A stretch of DNA of 64,000 nt from JANNVK01 sp031414415 (GTDB taxonomy: Bacteria; Acidobacteriota; Blastocatellia; Pyrinomonadales; Pyrinomonadaceae). The stretch spans positions 1 to 64,000 of the forward strand of contig JANNVK010000192.1 of assembly GCA_031414415.1 (NCBI GenBank), read 5' to 3'. The notes beneath the pieces are model-generated. The model saw only the letters and a list, made by a program, of their open reading frames with translations. It was not told where the DNA came from and did not search any database. A program made the translations under genes and the position numbers. Position 1 is the first letter of the stretch; every line of letters begins with the position of its first letter. Shown here piece after piece: positions 17,773 through 25,678 of this stretch.

Positions 17773-19284
17773 TCAATCATACAAACTCGTTTCCATCGGG
17801 CGAATCAGCGATTCGATAAAGGCGATTTCTTCGGCGGTTATTCCGTATTTTTTGTATAGTTTTTCGTCTGTCCAAGTTTCAGTCATTGGTAAAAGAGGGA
17901 CAAATGAAAAACGTTCTTTTGTAATGTGTTGGGTGTTTTTCCGTAAGGCAACAAGAAACCGAAGAAACCTTGTTCGTAAATACGATGCAAGGTTTTTTGC
18001 TTCAAGTTCGCTTGAGTAATTTCCGACAACCAAATATGTTTCAGTGCAAGCACTTGGCGGCGATGCAATTATTGGTTTTCCCATAATCATTCGCGGATAA
18101 TCACGAGATTCTCCGCCCTCGCCATAACCCATTGAAGTCAATACCTTCCAATTATTTAACATTTCTTTTCCGCTAGTGATTTCGGATTCTTCAATTTTTC
18201 CAATCTCTTTGTTTGCATACAGCGTAATTTCGCCTCGTCCACTTGATCGAACAAATGTTCGTAAGCCAAACGGTTTTTGCCGTGAAACTTGCTCGCTCAT
18301 TGAGCTAAATCCTTTTTGGCGAACTTTTGTAAGAATCGGAATTGCTTTATTAAATCTGACAAAAGTATCAAATTCATTCAAACGGCGACTCATCACATCT
18401 TCAATACCTTTCATCCGCGTTGAAATATTACACGGCAAATTTTTGTCTCTGTCTCTTTCCCAAAGAAAAAAACAAACACCAACAATCAATTTAATCCCAG
18501 GAAAGACTTCCGAAGCTATCGGATAATCAACTAGTTTTGAAATTCTGTAATCATTAAGCATTGCTTCACGAAAATCATCTAAGCCCTTACCGCCCGCAAA
18601 CCAGCGAGACGGAATAACCATTGTCATAAAACGTGGGCTTAGCTTTTTTGCTTGTTCGATAAAATGATGATATATGGGCGATGCTCCGGTGCTTTCACCG
18701 GCATCACTCAATTGATACGGCGGATTGCCGATAATTACATCAAATTTCATATTTTTAAAAAGTTTTTCGGGTTTGTCTGTGTGAATAAATTGGTAAGCGT
18801 AAGTTTCCAAAACATCTTTGCGGTCATAAACCTCTTGGCTGGCTCCGCAAAAGGTGCATTTACCTTTTTTCCAAGTGTGTTTGTTCGTCTCGAAAATGAT
18901 GTTGCCTTGTTCATTGGTAAAACCTTCGCCGATGGCATATTTACTGTTTGCCCGTTTCGAGCAATAAATACTGCGGCGTGAAAGCAAAGAAGTCAGTTCG
19001 GTAATGGCAATGCCAAAAAGTTGATGCTTGAAAATATGATTAATTCTCGTTTGCAAATCAGGAATTTCCGCTTCGAGTCCGGCAATCAAACGCTTGGCAA
19101 TTTCACGCAAAAACACGCCCGATTTACAAACCGGATCGAGAAATTTAGTTTCCTTATTGGTAAAAAGTTCCGGCGGAAGTAAATCGAGAATCTGATTAGC
19201 CAGATTCGGCGGCGTAAAAACTTCGTCGTTGCTCAAATTCGCCAAACACGACAAAACATCAGGATTGTAAGAGATATTAAGCAT
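17773..19284 (-). CDS. Eco57I-type adenine-N6 DNA methyltransferase
   Basis: 503 residues. SAM-binding motif I is KFLDPVCKSGVFLREI near residue 48, and catalytic motif IV is FDVIIGNPPYQLS near 185, both of the gamma-type N6-adenine methylases with an Eco57I domain. A CTFCGASQEVYDRKD segment near 147 may hold a structural metal site. The C-terminal half (from about 300) probably recognises the DNA target. It overlaps the first methylase gene by 8 bp and is upstream of the helicase-nuclease, giving an operon of three. The spacing of two methylases suggests that each modifies one strand of an asymmetric site; this is inference. Confidence 0.9.
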   Translation of the reverse strand: MLNISYNPDVLSCLANLSNDEVFTPPNLANQILDLLPPELFTNKETKFLDPVCKSGVFLREIAKRLIAGLEAEIPDLQTRINHIFKHQLFGIAITELTSLLSRRSIYCSKRANSKYAIGEGFTNEQGNIIFETNKHTWKKGKCTFCGASQEVYDRKDVLETYAYQFIHTDKPEKLFKNMKFDVIIGNPPYQLSDAGESTGASPIYHHFIEQAKKLSPRFMTMVIPSRWFAGGKGLDDFREAMLNDYRISKLVDYPIASEVFPGIKLIVGVCFFLWERDRDKNLPCNISTRMKGIEDVMSRRLNEFDTFVRFNKAIPILTKVRQKGFSSMSEQVSRQKPFGLRTFVRSSGRGEITLYANKEIGKIEESEITSGKEMLNNWKVLTSMGYGEGGESRDYPRMIMGKPIIASPPSACTETYLVVGNYSSELEAKNLASYLRTRFLRFLVALRKNTQHITKERFSFVPLLPMTETWTDEKLYKKYGITAEEIAFIESLIRPMETSLYD

Positions 19285-19924
19285 ATTTCGAGAGTTCTAA
19301 AAAATGAGTCGGCGGAAATTCTTTTATCGGCGTGGGAATATAAGCATCATCGCCCAAATCGGAAAAAAGACTTCCCGTAATGCTGACAACCAAATGCTCA
19401 AACGTAAAATCACGTCTTTTTACAAAACTGCCATTCACCGCTGACCATTCGCTAAAAACAATCGGTTGCGGCGATTTGCCAACCGTTACCAAATCGAGAG
19501 CATCGCCCCAGACAATATTTTTGGTCAAAATAAACTCGGCAGATTTCAAAACTTTCGTGTCAATTTTATCTTTATAAATGCGTTTGTAAAATTCGTCAAA
19601 AATTTCCAACAATCTTTTTCGGCAAGCAATTACGTTATCTTCTAAAATATCGATGCCGTAAATACTTGAAATTGCAATAATTGAATAACGCTCAAATTCA
19701 AGTTGGCTCTTTTTATAACGATTTTCTACAACCGTGAGCTTTCTTTCTAAAATTGGTGCAAGAAAATTCCCGTTTCCGCAAGCAGGTTCAAGGAAACGCG
19801 AATCAATTCTTTCGGTCTCATTTTTAACAAGGTCAAGCATTGCATTTACTTCACGATCATTAGTAAAAACTTCGCCGTGATCCGCAACTCTTTGTTTTGA
19901 TTTTACTTGCATTGCTCCGTTCAT
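19277..19924 (-). CDS. Adenine-N6 DNA methyltransferase, first subunit
   Basis: About 215 residues from the ATG at 19924 (an alternative TTG start is at 19951). DHGEVFTNDREVNAMLDLV and FLEPACGNGNFLAPILERKL are the N-terminal and motif I parts of an N6-adenine methylase; SIYGIDILEDNVIACRKRLL follows as motif II. No clear NPPY motif IV is visible, since the sequence ends soon after FSEWSAVNGSFVKRRDFTFE. It may therefore be a SAM-binding half that acts with the larger methylase. It is the first gene of the restriction-modification operon, with about 50 bp before an upstream terminator. Confidence 0.82.
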   Translation of the reverse strand: MNGAMQVKSKQRVADHGEVFTNDREVNAMLDLVKNETERIDSRFLEPACGNGNFLAPILERKLTVVENRYKKSQLEFERYSIIAISSIYGIDILEDNVIACRKRLLEIFDEFYKRIYKDKIDTKVLKSAEFILTKNIVWGDALDLVTVGKSPQPIVFSEWSAVNGSFVKRRDFTFEHLVVSITGSLFSDLGDDAYIPTPIKEFPPTHFLELSKYA

Positions 19925-19975
19925 CTTATTGAAAATTAGCACACTTTTCAATATTTATTAAATTTAACGTAAAAT

Positions 19976-20008
19976 AAAAAGTCCGAAGCCTTTCGACTTC
20001 GGACTTTT
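19976..20008. terminator. Perfect terminator hairpin in copied fadE tail
   Basis: AAAAGTCCGAAG and CTTCGGACTTTT form a 12-bp stem around an 8-base loop with A/T runs on both sides. It is the first part of the 185-bp repeat shared with 21152-21336, where the same hairpin has lost pairs in its 3' arm. Confidence 0.8.
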
Positions 20009-20160
20009 CACTTTTAGTTTTTCACTTTTCACTAAAAAGTATAAGTATTCGCTCCAATCATTACGTCTGCGATTCTTTGACGAGCCGCAAAAGTGTTAAT
20101 CGGTGAATTATTTTTTGTGTAACGCTTTAATGACACGAACAGCATTTTCGCTTCGTCGCA
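19976..20160 (-). pseudogene. fadE 3'-end remnant (185-bp direct repeat, copy A)
   Basis: On the minus strand the last 41 codons encode DEAKMLFVSLKRYTKNNSPI, then NTFAARQRIADVMIGANTYTF and the stop, against the same sequence with three residue changes at the end of fadE (21209). The terminator and the bases between align too, without gaps, with 21152-21336. Most base differences are transitions at silent positions, so the copy diverged while under protein-level selection, as expected if it came in from a related strain. It ends abruptly at 20160. Nothing else of fadE is present here. Confidence 0.9.
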
Positions 20161-20217
20161 TCTAATAATTTTGTTGCCGATTAGAAATGAGTTAAAATAT
20201 GGCGGAGGAAAAATGTT

Positions 20218-20499
20218 ATGAGTCTGCAAGAAGTTTTGAATGAAATTTACAGAATGCCGCTAACTGAGCAGAAAACGATTGTTAAAACTTTGTCTCTAAA
20301 AATAAAAGAGGAAAGCAAAACCGCCAATATTTCCAAAAATGATGTCTATCAACACCTTTTCGATAAAGGACTTATCACACATATTCCGACCGGAATGAGC
20401 GATAATGATGATGATTTTGTCCCGATGAATATTGACGGCGAACCGCTTTCTGAAACAATAATTCGGGAGCGTCGTTTAGGTGAAGAGGTGGTATTTTGA
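20218..20499 (+). CDS. Antitoxin-like protein, toxin partner missing
   Basis: 93 residues: MSLQEVLNEIYRMPLTEQKT then NDDDFVPMNIDGEPLSETII, which is like VapB-type antitoxins whose N-terminal part binds DNA and whose tail wraps a PIN toxin. I cannot name the family. The stop is followed at once by a few codons that could open a PIN gene (TTG ATT TTG ATG), then a stop, so the former toxin seems deleted. A GGAGGAAAA ribosome-binding site lies in front. Confidence 0.55.
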   Translation: MSLQEVLNEIYRMPLTEQKTIVKTLSLKIKEESKTANISKNDVYQHLFDKGLITHIPTGMSDNDDDFVPMNIDGEPLSETIIRERRLGEEVVF

Positions 20500-20577
20500 T
20501 TTTGATGTGATAAAGTAATCACATGAGGTGAGTTTATACTAGTTAAAAAAGTAAAATCTAATTCAAACGGAAAAAAA

Positions 20578-20712
20578 TTGCCAACAGCTACGGATTATAA
20601 ATTGCCTAAAAATTTATCCGAAGCAGATAAACAGCGTATTGCATCTAGCCGTGCGGCTATTGAGGCGATGATGAAAGATAAAGGCTATGAAGTCGAAAAA
20701 ACCGGTCTTTGA
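20578..20712 (+). CDS. Small antitoxin with non-ATG start
   Basis: An open frame from 20527 ends LSEADKQRIASSRAAIEAMM, then KDKGYEVEKTGL and a stop at 20712. It overlaps the PIN toxin start by 26 bp, which is the usual antitoxin-toxin layout. No ATG is in frame; the first usable codon is TTG at 20578. An ATG may have been lost by mutation upstream, near VKKVKSNSNGKK. The family is not recognised. Confidence 0.5.
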   Translation: MPTATDYKLPKNLSEADKQRIASSRAAIEAMMKDKGYEVEKTGL

Positions 20713-21142
20713 TACCAATGTGTTTATCAGCTACAAACAACAACTGTATGCTGATGATAAATTTTTCAACGCAATGGCTTTATCGTTAGTTGTCTTATGT
20801 GAGCTAACATACTCATCAAGAAGTCGAAAAACCTTGCAACTATATGAAAAATGGCGTGAAGATTTTTACCAAAATGATTTACTCATTGTTCCTTCAGTGT
20901 CAGATTTTTGGAACTCTGCTAAAAAGATTCGGACTTTGAAAATCCAAGAAGAAAAAGATTCAATAAAAACCCAACGCCCTGATGATGACGCAATTCGCCT
21001 CCAAAATGATGCACTAATTGCCTACACTATCTCTCAAAAATCAAACTATTTTCTCGTTACTGATAACGTCAAAGACTTTTCTAGATTACAGCGAGTTATA
21101 AATTTCGATTTTATCTCGGCAACTGAATTCTTCAACAATTAG
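20687..21142 (+). CDS. PIN-domain toxin (VapC-like)
   Basis: 151 residues. The N-terminus KKPVFDTNVFISYKQ holds the first catalytic aspartate, LSLVVLCELTYS a conserved glutamate, QNDALIAYTISQK a third acidic residue and LVTDNVKDFSRL the last. These four acidic positions coordinate metal in the PIN ribonuclease fold. The start ATG at 20687 lies within the preceding antitoxin-like frame. It sits between two direct copies of the fadE tail. Confidence 0.88.
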   Translation: MKSKKPVFDTNVFISYKQQLYADDKFFNAMALSLVVLCELTYSSRSRKTLQLYEKWREDFYQNDLLIVPSVSDFWNSAKKIRTLKIQEEKDSIKTQRPDDDAIRLQNDALIAYTISQKSNYFLVTDNVKDFSRLQRVINFDFISATEFFNN

Positions 21143-21151
21143 GTTTATAAA

Positions 21152-21336
21152 AAAAAAGTCCGAAGCCTTTCAACCTCGAACTTTTCACTTTTAGTTTTTA
21201 ACTTTTCACTAAAAAGTATAAGTATTCGCCCCAATCATCACATCCGCAATCCTCTGACGAGCCGCGAAAGTGTTAATCGGTGAATTATTTTTCGTGTAAC
21301 GCTTCAACGCAACTAATAACATTTTCGCTTCGTCGC
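21152..21336. repeat. 185-bp direct repeat, copy B (intact fadE end)
   Basis: This is the 3' end of the real fadE gene plus its terminator region. It matches 19976-20160 over the whole length with no gaps. Here the terminator stem is weakened (GTCCGAAG faces CCTCGAAC), whereas copy A has a perfect stem. Confidence 0.9.
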
Positions 21337-22981
21337 CTTCGAGCATTCCGGCGATCGTGTTTTTTGCCGAGGCTTCGATTTTTTGGATGGCATCGTTGCA
21401 GAAAACTTGTGCCATCTCGATTTGACGGTCGGCGTTTCCTTTTGCCGCTTGCTTTTTCGCCCGTAAAACTGCGGTTTCCATTGCGTAGGCTTGCATAATG
21501 ATGTCGGCACAATTCATCAAAACTTCTTGCTGATTCGCCAAATCCAACATATATTTTTGTGCCGCCGTGCCGAGAATCATCAACGCAACTTTCTTCGCAT
21601 TACTTGCAAGTTTCGTTTCCATTGCCAATAATGAATCGTCGTCGTCAAACGACATTTGCGGGTTCATAATCTCGTCTTGCAAGGCTTTCGCGGCTTGCAA
21701 AAGAGCGAGTTTGCCTTTCATCGCACGTTTCATCAATTGTCCCGGAATGAGCAAACGGTTGATTTCGTTTGTGCCTTCAAAAATTCGGTTAATGCGTGAA
21801 TCGCGGTAGGCTTTATCCGCCGGATATTCAGCTGAATAGCCGTAACCTCCGTAGATTTGCACCATTTCGTCAACCACATAATCCAACGATTCCGAGCAAA
21901 AAACCTTGTTAATCGAACTTTCAACCGCGTATTCGTCAATGGATTGAAGTTTGGTCGCATTGTCGGTTTTATCGCCGATAAGCGTGTCAATCATCCCGAC
22001 TGTGCGATATGTAATCGCTTCCGAAACCCAAGTTTTAATCGCCATTTCCGCCAATTTATGTTTGATCGCACCGAAACTCGAAATCGGTTTATTGAACTGA
22101 TGACGTTCGTTTGCATAGCGGACAGCTTCGTGAATTGCGAGTTTTGCACCGCCTGTTACGGACGCACCGAGTTTGAAACGTCCGACATTCAAAACACCAA
22201 AGGCAATCTTCGCACCGTCGCCAATCTTGCCGATTAAATTGCCGACAGGAATTTTCGCGTCGGACAAAACTACGGCTGTCGTAGAAGAAGATTTGATGCC
22301 CATCTTATGTTCTTCCGCCGCAGGTTTACAGTTTTCCGAACGCGGGACAAGGAACGCCGAGAAGTTTTCTTTCAATCCGTCGAGTTTCGCAAAAACAATA
22401 TAAACATCAGCAAAACCGCCGTTTGTAATCCACATTTTTTCGCCGTTCAAAACGTAATGTTGTCCGTCTTCGCTCAATTTCGCCACGCATTTTGCACCGA
22501 GAGCATCGGAACCCGAACTCGATTCGGTCAAGCAATACGCGGTTGCAATTTCGCCCGAAATGATGCCCGGAATCCATTGTTTTTTAAGTTCTTCCGAACC
22601 CCAATAATAAATCGGCAACAAACCGATTGACGTTTGAGCTCCGTAAGCCGAACCGAAACCGCTTCCGCGTCCGACCATTTCCGCGATGATACAGCCCGAA
22701 GTTTGGTCGAGTGCCATTCCGCCGTAATCTTCGGAAATATTCGCTCCCAAAAGTCCCAAATCGCCGGCTTTTTTGAGCAAATCTTTGGCAATATTCCACT
22801 CGTGTTTTTCGAGTGCCGGCAATTGCGGAACAACTTCGTTATCAATATATTCGCGGCAAGTTTCGCCGATCATTTTATGTTCATCGGTAAAATCTTCAGG
22901 CGTAAAACAATCCGCCGTTGTGCCACTGCTGATCAAAAACGCTCCGCCTTTGATATACTCTTTTTCCATTTTTGCGTCCAT
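21209..22981 (-). CDS. fadE: Acyl-CoA dehydrogenase FadE (long form)
   Basis: FAD enzyme that makes trans-2-enoyl-CoA in the first step of beta-oxidation. The 590-residue length matches Bacillus FadE. AYCLTESSSGSDALGAKCVA and YVLNGEKMWITNGGFADVY are the family motifs; IQIYGGYGYSAEYPADKAYR-like sequence (VQIYGGYGYSAEY) and INRIFEGTNEINRLLIPGQL carry the late signature, with the catalytic glutamate in the FEGTNEINR region or its neighbour. The C-terminal extension of about 170 residues is characteristic of this subfamily. The start at 22981 follows an AGGAGCAAATTT-like site, and a FadR-like palindrome lies 20-40 bp upstream. Confidence 0.94.
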   Translation of the reverse strand: MDAKMEKEYIKGGAFLISSGTTADCFTPEDFTDEHKMIGETCREYIDNEVVPQLPALEKHEWNIAKDLLKKAGDLGLLGANISEDYGGMALDQTSGCIIAEMVGRGSGFGSAYGAQTSIGLLPIYYWGSEELKKQWIPGIISGEIATAYCLTESSSGSDALGAKCVAKLSEDGQHYVLNGEKMWITNGGFADVYIVFAKLDGLKENFSAFLVPRSENCKPAAEEHKMGIKSSSTTAVVLSDAKIPVGNLIGKIGDGAKIAFGVLNVGRFKLGASVTGGAKLAIHEAVRYANERHQFNKPISSFGAIKHKLAEMAIKTWVSEAITYRTVGMIDTLIGDKTDNATKLQSIDEYAVESSINKVFCSESLDYVVDEMVQIYGGYGYSAEYPADKAYRDSRINRIFEGTNEINRLLIPGQLMKRAMKGKLALLQAAKALQDEIMNPQMSFDDDDSLLAMETKLASNAKKVALMILGTAAQKYMLDLANQQEVLMNCADIIMQAYAMETAVLRAKKQAAKGNADRQIEMAQVFCNDAIQKIEASAKNTIAGMLEGDEAKMLLVALKRYTKNNSPINTFAARQRIADVMIGANTYTF

Positions 22982-23001
22982 AAATTTGCTCCTAATTTTT
23001 T

Positions 23002-23021
23002 ATGAATGAATGTTCATTCAT
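23002..23021. promoter_or_regulatory. FadR-like operator upstream of fadE
   Basis: ATGAATGAATGTTCATTCAT is a perfect 20-bp palindrome just upstream of the fadE ribosome-binding site. It matches the Bacillus FadR box pattern (TGAATGAnTAnTCATTCA) apart from the central bases. The same 18-mer recurs, with one or two changes, in front of fadA and fadN. Confidence 0.85.
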
Positions 23022-23082
23022 TTTGTTAAGACTAATCTAATTCTTTTGAAAAGAAAACGCAAGTGTTTTTTATTCAAAAAGA

Positions 23083-23523
23083 CTAACCAACACCGACACA
23101 CATCACAGATTGTCGAATCAATTTTCTGTCAGAATTTAGCATTTTGAACCTAAATCCATCAGTGCTAGTTTCAGGCTCATCAACGGTTCTAAATACTAAA
23201 TCGCAAACCCAAACTAATTCATTTCGTTTATTTTTTTCCTCAGTAAATGTAAAATCAACACGGAATTTTCCCGGCTCAGTTTGAAACGAAAGAACGTTTG
23301 CAAGGTAATCAGAAATCGTTTTTTGTTCTGTCGTAGCGTAAGATTTGCAACTTTGAAAAGAGTTTAGTTGTAAGTTTCCATTTGCAAAAATCTGCTTAAA
23401 TGCTTCTTTTGCTGTCGGTTCAACCACTTTTGATTGTATTTTTTTCTTTTGCCCGAACGTTGTGGAAACGATAGAAAGTAATATCATTCCAAGTATCGTT
23501 AATCTGAAAACGTATTTTCTCAT
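23083..23523 (-). CDS. Exported protein, function unknown
   Basis: 146 residues with a signal peptide (MRKYVFRLTILGMILLSIVS, cut near TFGQ). The mature part begins KKKIQSKVVEPTAKEAF and has KFRVDFTFTEEKNKRNELVW and a single late cysteine. I do not recognise a family. The start overlaps the stop of the upstream peptidase-like gene by 4 bp, so they are probably co-translated. Confidence 0.65.
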   Translation of the reverse strand: MRKYVFRLTILGMILLSIVSTTFGQKKKIQSKVVEPTAKEAFKQIFANGNLQLNSFQSCKSYATTEQKTISDYLANVLSFQTEPGKFRVDFTFTEEKNKRNELVWVCDLVFRTVDEPETSTDGFRFKMLNSDRKLIRQSVMCVGVG

Positions 23524-24005
23524 AAAGGAAATTCTCCATAAAATATTTCGAATCCCTTTTTTCCCGTATAGTCGTAGTGTTGGCTAAAAACCGTTGGCGT
23601 TTGTTTGACAACGTGCTTGCTTCGGTTTCTATATTGCCAAATATCGTCGCCAATAAATATACCGATATGATTTTGCGGAATTCCGGTATAAGTTTTTTTC
23701 TTCACATCAACGAGTTTCCCGAGAGTAATAAAAATTAGTCCAGTTTTTAAATCTTTCGGTCTATCCGCCCATTTACCAAATCTTCGTGTGTGTTGAAAAA
23801 TTTCAACAACTCTGACACAAGCTGTTTTATCTTTCTCACCTTTTCCAGACATTTGAAAGCAAGTGTATCCAAATTGATAGTTCATCACATGGCTAACAAA
23901 ATGTGCACAATGACTTAAACCATTGTCCCAAAGTTCACAAGGACATATTTCTTTGATGTTTTTGTTCAAATAACCGTCTAATTCTAAAGCTGTTGGCATT
24001 CTCAT
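23520..24005 (-). CDS. NlpC/P60- or CHAP-like cysteine peptidase
   Basis: 161 residues without a signal peptide. LWDNGLSHCAHFVSHVMNYQ near residue 26-45 gives the Cys nucleophile, and NHIGIFIGDDIWQYRN near 112 gives the catalytic His, in the order and spacing of NlpC/P60 or CHAP amidases. Such enzymes cut peptidoglycan stem peptides or amide links. It is followed at once by a small exported protein (overlap of 4 bp), which could be an inhibitor or partner; that is speculation. The 245 bp upstream hold no clear gene. Confidence 0.65.
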   Translation of the reverse strand: MRMPTALELDGYLNKNIKEICPCELWDNGLSHCAHFVSHVMNYQFGYTCFQMSGKGEKDKTACVRVVEIFQHTRRFGKWADRPKDLKTGLIFITLGKLVDVKKKTYTGIPQNHIGIFIGDDIWQYRNRSKHVVKQTPTVFSQHYDYTGKKGFEIFYGEFPL

Positions 24006-24250
24006 TATTGACTATTCTCTCTTTAATTTTTTAATTTGATAAGGAAAAAAAACCTTAATGTAAGACTCATTGAGGTCAACTTTTTTGCCAAAAATTTTAA
24101 TTTTTTTATAAATGCTCGAAAATTCCCACCACAACTATTTCTTCACCAACACACATTAATTTTCGGTTTCCATTAATTTCAAGGTGAATTAAGTAAGTTT
24201 CAGCGGAAAGTTTATACGATTTGTTGATTCTTGAAGATATACTTTTATGA

Positions 24251-24697
24251 TTAAGCCTCGTCCAAAACTTCTTGCGGTGTGATTGAAATAATTTCGTTGT
24301 AACGCTTAAAATCTTGCGGATTTAATGTCAAAATTTTGTCAATTTTATGAGTTTTCATGGCGGCAACAATTCGTGCATCGTGCGAAGGTTTTCCGCTGAC
24401 TTTGTGCTTGGTTACAATCGCTTTCCATTCGTCGAAAATCTTTTCATTTTCGGGAAAAAGTGTAAAAATTTCTTGCAAATTTGCCAACTCAACCTCGGCT
24501 TCATCGGGTCTCATTCCCAAACCGTTGACATCTTTCGGACGAGTTGCCACAACCCAAAACTCCACCAAAACTTGCGGAACAATAACTAAAATTTCGCCGC
24601 GTCTTTCGAGTTTATCCAAACATTCGCGGACAGTTTTACACATCGGATTACTTGGCTCATTGAGTCGCAAAACAATACTTGTATCAGGTAAATACAT
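24251..24697 (-). CDS. PIN-domain toxin (VapC family)
   Basis: 148 residues. YLPDTSIVLRLNEPS supplies the first aspartate, QVLVEFWVVATRP a glutamate, KPSHDARIVAAMKTHKI an aspartate and LTLNPQDFKRY the last acidic residue. This is a complete PIN ribonuclease site of the type that cuts tRNA or rRNA in VapC toxins. It follows the antitoxin gene by 5 bp. It lies in the gap between fadE and fadA. Confidence 0.9.
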   Translation of the reverse strand: MYLPDTSIVLRLNEPSNPMCKTVRECLDKLERRGEILVIVPQVLVEFWVVATRPKDVNGLGMRPDEAEVELANLQEIFTLFPENEKIFDEWKAIVTKHKVSGKPSHDARIVAAMKTHKIDKILTLNPQDFKRYNEIISITPQEVLDEA

Positions 24698-24702
24698 AGA
24701 TT

Positions 24703-24960
24703 TTAGTAAATATTTTCGCGTCTCGTGGCTTCGTCAGATAAAAACGGTCCGCCTCTGTCTTTGTGGCTATCTAGCCAACGATGAAATTTCGCTCGCCGCT
24801 CTTCTTTTGTCGCGGTTTCATGAAAAGGTTTCGGCTCTTCTTCAACAATATTTTCTTCGATAAAAGTCTCGATGAAAGTTTCAACTTTGACACCGTTTTT
24901 TGATGCTTTGGTGCGTAGAAAATTTTCAATTTCTGGCTTTAATTCAATTGTCACAGTCAT
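24703..24960 (-). CDS. VapB-like antitoxin
   Basis: About 85 residues from the ATG at 24960 (MTVTIELKPEIENFLRTKAS). The start is fixed by a GGAGTAAAAGTT site directly ahead; a longer frame to 25017 lacks support. An N-terminal ribbon-helix-helix or AbrB-like DNA-binding part is followed by an acidic stretch (FIEENIVEEEPKPFHE) that should contact the toxin. It is paired with the PIN gene downstream. Confidence 0.8.
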   Translation of the reverse strand: MTVTIELKPEIENFLRTKASKNGVKVETFIETFIEENIVEEEPKPFHETATKEERRAKFHRWLDSHKDRGGPFLSDEATRRENIY

Positions 24961-25087
24961 AACTTTTACTCCTTTTCGCTCCAAACGAATATTAGCAGTT
25001 AAAATTTCACCAAACAAGCGAAATTCTAACTGCTAAATTTGTTTATCTGCTGATGTTGAACAAGATTTCTTCGAGAATCCAATCAAG

Positions 25088-25387
25088 TCAAGCGGCGATT
25101 CGATGAATTTGGCGATAAACTTTTGCGTTTTTCAACTGTAAATCATACAGATCAACGGCTTGTTGCATCCTAAGCAAAACTTCGGGCGACATTCCGAGTG
25201 CCAAACTGATTCGGTGTGCCAAATCAACCGTCAAACGCGAACGTTCTTTTAAAAGTTCGCTCAAAGTTCGAGTCGAAACTCCTAAAACTTTTGCAAATTC
25301 GGTATTTGTCAGACCAATAGCCGGAAGCGAATCTTCACGCAAAATCGCTCCGGTATGAGTTGGACGGCGGTTAGAATTAGTGCTCAT
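25088..25387 (-). CDS. higA: HigA-family antitoxin, toxin gene broken
   Basis: 99 residues: RRPTHTGAILREDSLPAIGL then TNTEFAKVLGVSTRTLSELL and ERSRLTVDLAHRISLALGMS, the HigA helix-turn-helix. The reading frame is intact. Its toxin partner, 7 bp upstream at 25395, carries several lesions, leaving this antitoxin without an active toxin. It is not the closest relative of the HigA at 14067, judging by the different helices. Confidence 0.9.
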   Translation of the reverse strand: MSTNSNRRPTHTGAILREDSLPAIGLTNTEFAKVLGVSTRTLSELLKERSRLTVDLAHRISLALGMSPEVLLRMQQAVDLYDLQLKNAKVYRQIHRIAA

Positions 25388-25394
25388 AAAAACC

Positions 25395-25672
25395 TCAATG
25401 ATAATCTTCCAAGTTCAAATCTACGGCGTTTCCACTAATAAATCTGAATGTCAAACGTCAATTTTTGTTGACTTTCATTGCCCAAAAACCTGCAAGTTCG
25501 TCTTTTAATTCATGTAAATCATAACCCGGAAAATTTAATTGTTCGGGAATGTCGGCTTGATTTATTGCGTCCATTTGCCGAAGTAATCGCGGACAGAAAT
25601 CATTGGAAATTCGCTTAGTTTTTCCGTTTTCAAAAAGTTCTTGCTGACCTTTATGCTAGAAAGATTTATCAT
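25395..25672 (-). pseudogene. higB: HigB toxin gene with three lesions
   Basis: The frame encodes HKGQQELFENGKTKRIS, then LLRQMDAINQADIPEQLNF, PGYDLHELKDELAGFW and RLTFRFISGNAVDLNLEDYH, a clear HigB. Lesions are a missing base after ATG-ATA (25665-25667), TAG at 25656-25658 (probably from CAG or AAG) and TGA at 25458-25460 where the family has the invariant tryptophan before R-L-T-F-R-F. It cannot make a full protein from this start. Confidence 0.88.
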
Positions 25673-25678
25673 AAACGC

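Noticed and set aside
19277..19951. First methylase as a remnant of the second
   Set aside because: The two have different motif I sequences (FLEPACGNGNFL against FLDPVCKSGVFL) and an 8-bp overlap with both frames open, so they look like two subunits.
21280..23009. Many open frames within fadE on both strands
   Set aside because: They lack domain signatures and ribosome-binding sites; the fadE frame is complete.
24120..24245. A short open frame on the minus strand ending VGEEIVVVGIFEHL
   Set aside because: It has no ATG, GTG or TTG start outside the neighbouring gene and no recognisable domain, so I do not call it.
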